Below, piece by piece: positions 28,218-37,168 of a stretch of 64,000 nt of DNA. The stretch's first letter is position 1. The number at the start of each line of letters is the position of its first letter. The notes beneath the pieces are model-generated. The model was not told where the DNA came from. It worked only from the letters and a program-made list of their open reading frames with translations, and searched no databases. Both the position numbers and the translations under genes were made by a program. Origin of the DNA: Bacteroidota bacterium (GTDB taxonomy: Bacteria > Bacteroidota > Bacteroidia > AKYH767-A > 2013-40CM-41-45); the NCBI GenBank assembly GCA_016720935.1, contig JADKJP010000007.1, forward strand, positions 868,001-932,000, written 5' to 3'.

Positions 28218-29487
28218 AAGCGTTTACTTTTATTTTGCCTGTTACGGCTTCGTATATTTTTATCTTTCTAAATTCTTGCAGTTTTTCGATTTGAGTTTCG
28301 ATATTCTTAATCAAGTTATCAATCAATTTAGTTTTGTCCACTAGTACCTTTGAAATTTCTATTTGTTCTTCGATTGGTGGAATTGCTAATTTTAGGAATG
28401 AAATATTTACAAGATATATTGCTTGTTGAGCACTTGATTGCGATGTTTGGTATAGGTTTTCCTGAATTTTAGGGTTGGTTAGTGCGTAAAACAAAAATTC
28501 TGAATTAATTTTATTTGTTGGTTTAATTAATATCACACTACCAAGCAAACAAAATATTCTATCAGTTTTCACAATACTAACTCTGCCAACAGTTGCACCT
28601 CTTGAAACAATTAAAGCGTCACCTCTTTCTGGATTGCATCTTTGTCTAAAACTCAAGCCATCTATTTCTGAAACAAATTTATCTTCTTCAAAAAGTATTT
28701 CGTTTTCCCTCACATCTTTCGCTGAAAGAAAGGGCATTCCACTATCTGTAAAATTTGGAGCTATATGTTCGCCATCAGTTATTTTTTCTGACACATTCTT
28801 CAACCTCTTCACTGCCCAATGCTTCGGAATTTTACCCAACCAATCAATGCCGCTGTCTTTTAGTTCGGCATTTGGGTTTAAGCCTTTGGTAACGGCATTG
28901 TTTATTTCAATTTGCCGTAGTTCTTTTAGTTTTTCTGCCTGTGCTTTTTTGTTGGCTATAAGGCGGTCAATCTTTTGGGTTTGGTGGTCTAAGTAATTGG
29001 CAATGGTGAGTTGTTCTGATAAAATTGGTGAATAAACCTCAATTCCTCCTAAATCTTTTTGATTGAGTTTATCTCTTGTACTACCTTTTATGTGGTTTGC
29101 ATAGTCAACTACATTTAGCCAATGCATTAAGAACTTTGGAGTAATTCTATTTTTATCGCATCTTAAAACGTGTGCGTGGTTATTTACCCAACTTTTCCCT
29201 TGAATAATAAATGAAACATCTTTGATAGGCTCAAAAAAAGGTGCCCCATCTTCTCCTATTAATACTAATTCCTCATCAAATAAAAAATCACTAACATAGT
29301 CTACAATACCTGTCGCACCGTAATAAGGGATGTCTCCTGATACATCAAACCTCTCTCCGCTATTTAGCGGCACACGTTTACCGTCAAGGTTTTCAGAAAT
29401 TGTTTTTATTCTTTGTCGCTGCCAATGTAAAGGAACTTCACCAATCCAATCAATACCACTTGGTTTATATGTTTCGTACTTGCTCAT
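28198..29487 (-). CDS. hsdS: Type I restriction enzyme, S (specificity) subunit
   Basis: The protein has 429 residues with two target-recognition halves, each introduced by the same motif (SGIDWIGEVPLHW near residue 10 and SGIDWLGKIPKHW near 217). Each half ends in a conserved helix (EQLTIANYLDHQTQKIDRLI; EEQIEISKVLVDKTKLID). The two halves read the two parts of a split DNA site. ATGA overlap with the hsdM stop (29484) shows coupling. The recognised sequence cannot be read from the protein. Confidence 0.93.
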   Translation of the reverse strand: MSKYETYKPSGIDWIGEVPLHWQRQRIKTISENLDGKRVPLNSGERFDVSGDIPYYGATGIVDYVSDFLFDEELVLIGEDGAPFFEPIKDVSFIIQGKSWVNNHAHVLRCDKNRITPKFLMHWLNVVDYANHIKGSTRDKLNQKDLGGIEVYSPILSEQLTIANYLDHQTQKIDRLIANKKAQAEKLKELRQIEINNAVTKGLNPNAELKDSGIDWLGKIPKHWAVKRLKNVSEKITDGEHIAPNFTDSGMPFLSAKDVRENEILFEEDKFVSEIDGLSFRQRCNPERGDALIVSRGATVGRVSIVKTDRIFCLLGSVILIKPTNKINSEFLFYALTNPKIQENLYQTSQSSAQQAIYLVNISFLKLAIPPIEEQIEISKVLVDKTKLIDNLIKNIETQIEKLQEFRKIKIYEAVTGKIKVNAYVEATA

Positions 29488-31463
29488 AATGTAATTCCTA
29501 ATTCAATCATTAAATCAAGATTTTCTTTTTCAAGTTCAGCCATTTCGTTTACCACTTTTGCTTGTTCACGCAAAGGTTGGTAAACATAAAAATGTTTGGT
29601 AAATGGAATTTCGTAGCCTTTTTCTTCGGCTGTAATTGTCCATTTCTTTTCTACTTCTTTTTTTAAAAAGGCTTCCTTGTCGTCTTTCCAAGGTATGTAC
29701 TCGTTGTCCATTACAATTTTTGGTACATTAATTGTTGCTTTTAATCTCAGTTTGTTGCCGTCTAAAGTTTTTTGAATGGTTATAGAAGTATCAGCCGTTT
29801 TGTTTTTGGTTACCAGTTCACTTTCAGCATTCAGGTTAAAAGTAAATTCGCCTTCCTTGCCTTTTTTGTCTTTCAGTTCTGCCAATCGTTTTTTATCATC
29901 GGCAGATTTAACCACTAAAATTTCATCCAGTTTATTTTGAGCAACGGTTACTTCTTTTTCAATTGTCATTGGGTTGCCGTCTTCATCGGTTTCCTCCAAA
30001 TCCAAAAACACTTTGCGGAATGCAAAATCTTCGAGTTCAAATATTTTGCTGTATTGTCCGGTTTTATATGCCTTATGAATGTTGATGATTTGTTTTATCT
30101 GGTCGTTGGCTTCTACATAGCGTTCGTTTTCTCCGCTGCCTTCTATTCCGTTGTGAATGCGTCTGCGTTTGTTGCCCAAACTGGGTTTCATCGGTTTCCA
30201 AAAATCAACGGCATTAATCAATTGAATTTTGCCTTTGCGTTTTGCAGGTTTGTTGTTTCGTATCAGCCAAATGTAAGTGGCAATACCAGTGTTATAAAAT
30301 AATTCGGTTGGCAGAGCTACAATGGCTTCGAGCCAATCATTTTCCAATACATATTTTCTTATTTCGCTTTCGCCACTTCCTGCATCTCCACTAAACAAAG
30401 GCGAACCGTTGTGTACAATAGCAATGGCAGAACCGCCTAACTCGGCAGGTTTCATTTTGCTAATCATATGCAGGGTAAAGAGCAATTGTCCGTCACTGCT
30501 ACGGGGTTGCCCTACATCAAAACGGCCATTGCTGGCTGTCATTACTTTCTTTTGTATTTTTTTCCAACTCTTGCCATAAGGCGGATTGGAAAGCATAAAG
30601 TCGAATTGTTCGCCTGCTGCTCCATCTTCGTAAAGAGTGTCACCTTTGGTTATGTAAGCCGTTTCGCCTTTCAGCAATAAATCGGCTTGAGCCACCGCCC
30701 AGGTTTTATCGTTTACCTCTTGTCCGTACAGTACCACTTTGGCATTGTGGTTTATTTTTTCTTCAATAAATTCCTTTGCTGCTGAAAGCATACCACCGCT
30801 ACCACAAGCAGGGTCGTAAATGGTAACGAGTTGTCCATCTTTTATAGCTTTCTCGTCCATATCCAACATATGTGTCATCAGGTCAATTACCTCACGTGGT
30901 GTGTAGTGTTCTCCTGCTTCGGCATTGTTGGCTTCCGAAAATTTGCGAACCAATTCTTCAAACACATAACCCATTTTAATGTTGCTCACTTTTTGTGGGC
31001 TAAGTTCAATTTGTGCAAAATCTTTGATAAGTGTAAAAAGTATTTTCTCCTCTGCCAATTTGTTGATGTGAGAACGTATGCCCGAACGATCAATAATGAT
31101 TTTGATATTGTCGGTATAGCCGTTCAGATAACTTATAAAATTGTTTTTGATGCTGCTTTCGCCTACGTCAGCCTGTGATTGTAAAGTATTGTGAGTGCTT
31201 GTATTGTTAAACTTGATTGCTTCCAATACTTTGCTGTTCAATATTTGTGTCTGCGTATCAGCATTCACCTTTGCCAACTGGCTTTCCAATTGTTTTTTCA
31301 ACTCATCAGTTTTGGCAATCAAAACACCTTCAATCCTGCGGATAAGAACCATTGGATAAATAATGTCGGGATATTCAGTCCGTTGAAAAATGTCTCTTAA
31401 AACGTCATTGGCAGTATTCCAAATCAGGGCAACTTCACTTGATATTTCGGTGTCTCTTTTCAT
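29484..31463 (-). CDS. hsdM: Type I restriction enzyme, M (methylase) subunit
   Basis: The protein has 659 residues, longer than the usual about 500 owing to a Lys/Glu-rich C-terminal extension after residue 480. N6-adenine methylase motifs: DPACGSGGML (SAM binding) and NPPYGKSW (catalytic NPPY). The N-terminal helical bundle (IWNTANDVLRDIFQRTEYPDIIYPMVLIRRIEGVL) is typical. First of the hsdM-hsdS-hsdR order. No promoter box was seen before it, and it follows the 129-residue gene by 50 bases, so it may be read from upstream. Confidence 0.95.
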   Translation of the reverse strand: MKRDTEISSEVALIWNTANDVLRDIFQRTEYPDIIYPMVLIRRIEGVLIAKTDELKKQLESQLAKVNADTQTQILNSKVLEAIKFNNTSTHNTLQSQADVGESSIKNNFISYLNGYTDNIKIIIDRSGIRSHINKLAEEKILFTLIKDFAQIELSPQKVSNIKMGYVFEELVRKFSEANNAEAGEHYTPREVIDLMTHMLDMDEKAIKDGQLVTIYDPACGSGGMLSAAKEFIEEKINHNAKVVLYGQEVNDKTWAVAQADLLLKGETAYITKGDTLYEDGAAGEQFDFMLSNPPYGKSWKKIQKKVMTASNGRFDVGQPRSSDGQLLFTLHMISKMKPAELGGSAIAIVHNGSPLFSGDAGSGESEIRKYVLENDWLEAIVALPTELFYNTGIATYIWLIRNNKPAKRKGKIQLINAVDFWKPMKPSLGNKRRRIHNGIEGSGENERYVEANDQIKQIINIHKAYKTGQYSKIFELEDFAFRKVFLDLEETDEDGNPMTIEKEVTVAQNKLDEILVVKSADDKKRLAELKDKKGKEGEFTFNLNAESELVTKNKTADTSITIQKTLDGNKLRLKATINVPKIVMDNEYIPWKDDKEAFLKKEVEKKWTITAEEKGYEIPFTKHFYVYQPLREQAKVVNEMAELEKENLDLMIELGITL

Positions 31464-31513
31464 ATTATAAATTTAATTTTTATCCTTATTTTTATATTAG
31501 GATTAACCACATA

Positions 31514-31903
31514 TTAATTTCTATCTCCATTATCAATAAATAAATCCGTCAAGTTCATTAATTTTTCTTTGTCCAAGAGGAATAAATCCACGAACTGAGC
31601 CACACAAATATCTAAACCGTTTGCAGCATCAAACATAGGCAAAGATAGATGAGCGAATTCTTTTGCTTCAAAACTGAAGTCGTCATTATTGGAAAGACCC
31701 GACTCCTTGGCAGTATAAGTCGGTCCTTCACCCCATTTTTTCAAATCATATTTATATACCACGGTTGTATAAGGATCCCTGTCTTTAATAATCTCGAGGG
31801 AAACAACACTTTCCTCAATCAGTATGTTAACAGCAATGATGGTAGGGTCTAGGTTTTCAACATATTGCGACTTGATCTCTTCAAATATAGACTTTCTTTC
31901 CAT
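31514..31903 (-). CDS. Hypothetical protein between HEPN-like gene and hsdM
   Basis: The protein has 129 residues, acidic and soluble: MERKSIFEEIKSQYVENLDP.., ..FDAANGLDICVAQFVDLFLLDKEKLMNL. Not recognised. It is spaced 50 bases from both neighbours on the same strand, so it is probably part of one transcript with the upstream gene and hsdM. A small regulator or antitoxin-like partner of the upstream HEPN-like protein is possible but unsupported. Confidence 0.6.
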   Translation of the reverse strand: MERKSIFEEIKSQYVENLDPTIIAVNILIEESVVSLEIIKDRDPYTTVVYKYDLKKWGEGPTYTAKESGLSNNDDFSFEAKEFAHLSLPMFDAANGLDICVAQFVDLFLLDKEKLMNLTDLFIDNGDRN

Positions 31904-31953
31904 AGCATTTTATTACATTATTAACATCTCTTCCTATCGGAAGAAGACTTATT

Positions 31954-33909
31954 TTAAAATTCAAATTTAGGTTTTCCATCAACCAATCGATCGAAAAGAC
32001 CAATTTCAATAAATTTTGTTTCAAAATATTCAAATTTCAAGAAATATGAAAAAGTCACAACAGCATTATTATTCTCGTTATATGCACACAATATATCCGA
32101 TTGGTATTTAATCACATCTTGAACATCAATTTCCTTTTCAATCGTATCAAATTGTGATTCAAAACCCATAATTCTCTTTGCCTTAAGAATTGCCTTATTA
32201 TTAACCATTTTGAAACCAGCTGGAATAATGAATTCTACACCACTGAAAGCTTCTCTAAAATAAGGCATAAGGATAGGTAATTGGTCTTTAAGCATAGCAA
32301 TGAAACTAATATCGTCATAAGGAGCATGAGCATAACGGTTTCTAAATTTAATAAGATCGCCAATAGATTTGGACACCTCATTATTACTTAATTTCTTAAA
32401 CAAGTTATTAAAACATTTAAACTCATAATTAGTCTGCCCGATTATTTTACAAAATTCGTTGTAATTATCGCTTAAAGTACCATCGGTGTTAGGTCTATCG
32501 GAGTATGTCTTGTCAAATATTGCTTTTATTTCTAATGTATTTTTTTTATCAAATATATACTCTTCAAGAGGAATGAATAATCTGCATTTAAGTAAGGTGT
32601 TTAATAATTGTTGACCATATTTCAAGATCTCAGAATTTTCATTCGATTTAATAAATTTACGAAATCCACTTTCAATTATATATGGCAATGGATTACGATA
32701 TATTTCTATTAGCTTATGATCGCGTTCATAATAATCAGAAAGATAATTTAGTCTTACTTTGCTAAGACTACTCTGTAATTCATAGTTCTCTCTGTTTCTA
32801 ATAAGGGATTTCATTTTTTTTTCAAGCAGATTTTTATAAAGTCTGCATTCTATTGTATATTGAATACTTGATGCTAAATTTTCTATATATTCAATTTCAT
32901 TAGGTATCCTATTTTCCTGTATCAACTCATTACGCAAATTATCGCCTTCTAAACTACTTGCCAGAAAATCATAAAATGAAATGTATGATGTTTTTGAATT
33001 TAATCGAAATATAATATATATATAAGGATCTCTTGATTTATTGTAATTTCCATCTGAAACATATTTATACTTATTCAAGTCGACTAATGCATTATTAAAT
33101 TCTATTCGAAGTCTCTCAAAATACCCTGATATATTCATATTAAACATAAATGGGTTCATAAAAATATCCCCACTTCCAGGGGAATTAACTGCCCCTTCGA
33201 CATATCCAAGAAACAGGTTTTTTATTTTTTCGAACTCACTCTGTTTCTTGCTCCATTCCTTGTTATAATTGAGCATATATTCTTCTAGCGACATATTATC
33301 AGGCCGATCAACATCTGGATACTGATTAAAATAAATATTGTGGTACTCGGAAATTGAAAATTCTTTTTTAATCTTTTCAAACTCAATCATTTTGTCAGAA
33401 AGCATTGGAATATAAATGTATATTCCATCAATTATATTTTTAGTATTAATTTTTTTGAATTTATAGCTCCGGCTTATCGTTAGCTTTTTATTTTCATTGA
33501 AAGATTTTATATAATTAACTAATTCGATTAATTCTTCAGGTTGATTTACAATTAATGAGAATATGTCAATTTCTTGCTCTCCTTCCGCTTTTGAACCATA
33601 CTGTTCTGGACCCTCATAAGCCCCTTGCTCATTCATTGATCCAACGTAATAGAAATCAGCTAAATTCTCGTAGTTAACGTAAACATGCAAAACTGTGGGA
33701 ATTGATTCATAAACTCCTACTGAGCCATCCAATGAAGGATACAATACACTTTTTTCTTTTGGAAAAAAATTAAATTGCAGTAAAAGATTTTTCATTCCTA
33801 AATCATTTTCTTCAATAGAATCATATAGGAGCTTTTCTTTAAAGTGTTCTTTGCATTGTTCAACAATTTGTTGAAAGAAGCTGACCTGTTTTAATGATTG
33901 AGTTTCCAT
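31954..33909 (-). CDS. Large unknown protein with HEPN-like RNRYAH motif
   Basis: The protein has 651 residues, helical and AT-rich. Near residue 525 it carries LIKFRNRYAHAPYDD, an R-x4-H motif as in HEPN ribonuclease domains, within a predicted helical region. The N-terminal 450 residues match nothing I know. It sits between the addA-like gene (40 bases upstream) and the 129-residue gene on the same strand. HEPN proteins often act as RNA-cutting effectors in abortive infection; that role here is an inference from one motif and context. Confidence 0.65.
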   Translation of the reverse strand: METQSLKQVSFFQQIVEQCKEHFKEKLLYDSIEENDLGMKNLLLQFNFFPKEKSVLYPSLDGSVGVYESIPTVLHVYVNYENLADFYYVGSMNEQGAYEGPEQYGSKAEGEQEIDIFSLIVNQPEELIELVNYIKSFNENKKLTISRSYKFKKINTKNIIDGIYIYIPMLSDKMIEFEKIKKEFSISEYHNIYFNQYPDVDRPDNMSLEEYMLNYNKEWSKKQSEFEKIKNLFLGYVEGAVNSPGSGDIFMNPFMFNMNISGYFERLRIEFNNALVDLNKYKYVSDGNYNKSRDPYIYIIFRLNSKTSYISFYDFLASSLEGDNLRNELIQENRIPNEIEYIENLASSIQYTIECRLYKNLLEKKMKSLIRNRENYELQSSLSKVRLNYLSDYYERDHKLIEIYRNPLPYIIESGFRKFIKSNENSEILKYGQQLLNTLLKCRLFIPLEEYIFDKKNTLEIKAIFDKTYSDRPNTDGTLSDNYNEFCKIIGQTNYEFKCFNNLFKKLSNNEVSKSIGDLIKFRNRYAHAPYDDISFIAMLKDQLPILMPYFREAFSGVEFIIPAGFKMVNNKAILKAKRIMGFESQFDTIEKEIDVQDVIKYQSDILCAYNENNNAVVTFSYFLKFEYFETKFIEIGLFDRLVDGKPKFEF

Positions 33910-33949
33910 GAATAATCAATTTTTTAATCTTCCGCAATTTAAAATACTA

Positions 33950-36900
33950 TTAACCCGAAATTTCAATTAGGCTTCCATACACAGGAAAATAAAGATAATC
34001 ACTTACCGGCTTCTTAAATGTTTCCTTTAAAATACTGCCATAAGTTGAAAGCTGCCCGGCATAAGAAAGCGCTTTTGACTCGAGTTCACTTTCATGCCCT
34101 GTAAACGTTTTATAATCTATGATTAAAATGGAATCTTTTGTTTCCAGAACCAGATCAGCAACTCCACGGATTAAGCTTCCGTCTTTCTCCTGCATCATCG
34201 GCCATTCTTTATGCATTCTTAATGGCGAATATTTCTCCTGCAAAAAGGTATGAAATTTCCTGAAACCATTCCAGAAATTACCTGCATCGATGCACTTTTC
34301 AAAACCATATGTCACTAAATGTGAGTTTATTAATTTAACCGCTTGAACAGCAGGCATCTCTGGATCAAGGGCACAATAAAGCTGATGAAAACAAGTCCCG
34401 AATTCAGCTGATTCACCTTCAATTTTCTGATTTAATACCAAAGGTTCAGAAATCTGGAATCGATTCAGAATTTTCGCTTCAGGTGGAGGCGGTTGACTGG
34501 ATGGATTAATGAGGTAAGGACTGTATGTCGTATTGGAGTATTCCTTGTAAACATTTACTGTTGACATTTCGCTCACAGTAGTCTGAGCAATATCGCTATA
34601 GGAGCTTACACTTACATTACATCGGATAGAACAACCTTCTAATTTTGAATTGACTATTCCAGGTCTATCATCGTCTCCAACAATTGATTTAACTCCACCT
34701 GGCAGGATCCGCTCCAACCAAAGCTGCTTTTTGTGGGTTCTATGACAGAAAATCAGATAATCTCTTGCACGGGTACATCCCACATAAAATAACCTAAGAG
34801 ACTCTTGCTGGTGTAAAATCTGCACTATGCTCAACTCTTTTGCATCCCCAAATTTATCAGTAAATGGGGGGAAATCACGTTGCTCCCCATACGGCCATGG
34901 CCAGAAACGCAAAACCCTCCCATTAAGCGGTCTTGATAGATCCAATTCTGTATTTTGTAAAACACGAATTTTATCGAAGATGTCAGGTTCGTTTTCGTTG
35001 TCGAGACTAAATAAGATTACAACGGGCCATTCCAATCCTTTTGCCCTATGATACGTTAGAATATTTACCGCCTGGTCACTTACGAAGAGACCTCTTTCAT
35101 CGATTTCATCCTCCACCAATTGCTCGAACCAGGTAATAAATCCATTTATGTCAGCCAGGGAGCCCAGTTTTGCGGCATACGCATCAAATTGATTTGCATA
35201 ATTTAAAATTTGTTGCATGTTGGCTGTTCGCTGAGCAGCATTGCCCCATTGCATAACCAGATTTTGAACTGGGAGTCCATTTAATATTTTCCGAATCATC
35301 AATTCCAATCCAGGTTGCCGGAATTGATCATGATTCTTTAGTATCCAGGAAATCCATGGGTGGTCATCTTTCCAATCTATACCCTCGATTTGCTCTTGCG
35401 AAAGAAAAGATAATCGGTCCTCTATAATAGATGGCATTGAATGGCCTTCCTCTACTAAAAATAATATTTCTGCCCTTGCCAGACTATCGTATTTATCATT
35501 CGCCAGACATAAACAGGCTTTCAAAAGGCGCCACTCTGCTGTAAGCGAAAGACCCGAATTGGATACTACGGATTGTATTCCATGATTCCTTAGTATTCTT
35601 GCAATTGACCTGCATTCATTATTGGTCTTGCATAATATAGCCAGGTCTCCTGGTCTTACATTTCGTAAAACACCAGATGATTTCTCTTCAATTTTAATTG
35701 CAGGGTCTTCCAGGTAGTTCTGTATTTTAACAGCCAGATTACTTATATACTTTTCAAGACTATCTTTATTTACCTGACCGCCTGGAGAATTCCATGTAAA
35801 ACCCCATGATTCAAAAGCAGGAGAATATTCACTACGCTCTTTACGGTAAGGTTTAAGAATGATTTGTTCCTCGGTTAATAAATCATCAGCCTTTTTAAAT
35901 GCCGGCAAGAAAATACTATTTGTCAAATTTAGAAGATCAGGACGTGATCGGCGTGATTGAGTTAGAATATCCTGAGGATCTATTTTACCGAAAATCCGCA
36001 AAACAGCATTAATTAATTGAGCATCACCACCTCGAAAACCATAAATAGCCTGCTTCGGGTCACCTACCCAAATAACATGTTCCAACAAATTGGCCATTTT
36101 CACAAACAATGCTAATTGAAGAGGACTGGTATCTTGAAATTCATCCACAAGAATCACCTTGAATTTATTTTTAAACTCGGCTTGCACTTCAGGCTTGTCC
36201 AGCAGGTTAAGTAAACTCGCCTCCTGATCTGTAAAATCAATAAGACCACGCTCTTTTTTCAAGTTCTCATAGACAGTCAAACATTCAGCAGCTTTCTCAA
36301 AAACAAAAGATATGTATTCCCTAATATCCTGTTGAAATTCTTTTAATGCAATATGTTTGTTCAGAATTTCCTGAATAAGATCAAAAGCTCCATCCTTTCT
36401 CGACTTTGCGCCCACTTTAGATTTCGCCAATTTTGCCCAGTCTGACCAAGGCACTGAATGACCATTATCAATCCGATAAGAAAATAACTCCAAATCTTTA
36501 AGTAATTTTTGGGTGTCATTAGTAGTATCATTGAGATCCTCAATTATTTTTCTCAATGGCTTGATAAAATCCACAATCTGTTTCCTTATATCCACAAGAC
36601 TTTTTTTCGCATCAGGTATCCGGGACAAGTATTCCTTTATAGAATCATCCTTAAATTCGTTTAATTTTTCTACGCCTATGCCATTCATCCTAACTGAATC
36701 GACAACCTGTTGAATAAAACTTCGAATAATAGCCAAGTCCCCTTGAAGATTAAATTTCGCTTCTAAATGAACCAAGGCATCGGAAGACGCATCGTTAAAA
36801 ACAAGAGAAAGTGCTTTCTGAAATAATAATTCTTTTTCTTCCTCTTCAATGACATGCAATGTGGGTGAAAAGCCACCCTCAAACGCAAATAGTGAAAGCA

Positions 36901-37168
36901 ACTGACCACCAATACTATTGACTGTTCCAATCATCGCCTGGTCAATAACGGATGCTTTTTCAATATCCCCTTCATCAATAATTTTACGACGCACCCTATC
37001 CGCCAATTCACCTGCCGCTAACCGTGTAAATGTTGTAGCAATAACCTGTGATGGATGAAAGTTGTAGTTCCCAACTGAAGATATAAATGCAGCAAATTCT
37101 TCTGTCAGACGATGTGTCTTACCACTTCCAGCGCTCGCACTAATTAATCTAATCTTCGTCTTCTTCAT
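33950..37168 (-). CDS. UvrD-type helicase-nuclease (AddA-like)
   Basis: The protein has 1072 residues. SF1 helicase motifs in order: SASAGSGKTHRL (Walker A, residue 10), ILVDEFQDTS (motif II), VIWVGDPKQAIYGFRGGD (III), YHRAKGLEWPVVILF (V), RLFYVGCTRARDYLIF (VI). The C-terminal nuclease shows GVADLVLETKDSILIIDYKTFTG (D...DYK). This is the architecture of AddA/RecB, which unwinds and resects double-strand ends. ATGA overlap with the AddB-like gene (37165-37168). Confidence 0.9.
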   Translation of the reverse strand: MKKTKIRLISASAGSGKTHRLTEEFAAFISSVGNYNFHPSQVIATTFTRLAAGELADRVRRKIIDEGDIEKASVIDQAMIGTVNSIGGQLLSLFAFEGGFSPTLHVIEEEEKELLFQKALSLVFNDASSDALVHLEAKFNLQGDLAIIRSFIQQVVDSVRMNGIGVEKLNEFKDDSIKEYLSRIPDAKKSLVDIRKQIVDFIKPLRKIIEDLNDTTNDTQKLLKDLELFSYRIDNGHSVPWSDWAKLAKSKVGAKSRKDGAFDLIQEILNKHIALKEFQQDIREYISFVFEKAAECLTVYENLKKERGLIDFTDQEASLLNLLDKPEVQAEFKNKFKVILVDEFQDTSPLQLALFVKMANLLEHVIWVGDPKQAIYGFRGGDAQLINAVLRIFGKIDPQDILTQSRRSRPDLLNLTNSIFLPAFKKADDLLTEEQIILKPYRKERSEYSPAFESWGFTWNSPGGQVNKDSLEKYISNLAVKIQNYLEDPAIKIEEKSSGVLRNVRPGDLAILCKTNNECRSIARILRNHGIQSVVSNSGLSLTAEWRLLKACLCLANDKYDSLARAEILFLVEEGHSMPSIIEDRLSFLSQEQIEGIDWKDDHPWISWILKNHDQFRQPGLELMIRKILNGLPVQNLVMQWGNAAQRTANMQQILNYANQFDAYAAKLGSLADINGFITWFEQLVEDEIDERGLFVSDQAVNILTYHRAKGLEWPVVILFSLDNENEPDIFDKIRVLQNTELDLSRPLNGRVLRFWPWPYGEQRDFPPFTDKFGDAKELSIVQILHQQESLRLFYVGCTRARDYLIFCHRTHKKQLWLERILPGGVKSIVGDDDRPGIVNSKLEGCSIRCNVSVSSYSDIAQTTVSEMSTVNVYKEYSNTTYSPYLINPSSQPPPPEAKILNRFQISEPLVLNQKIEGESAEFGTCFHQLYCALDPEMPAVQAVKLINSHLVTYGFEKCIDAGNFWNGFRKFHTFLQEKYSPLRMHKEWPMMQEKDGSLIRGVADLVLETKDSILIIDYKTFTGHESELESKALSYAGQLSTYGSILKETFKKPVSDYLYFPVYGSLIEISG

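Noticed and set aside
26601..31400. Several plus-strand frames of 60-137 codons within hsdR, hsdS and hsdM
   Set aside because: All are antisense to well-supported genes and lack any domain.
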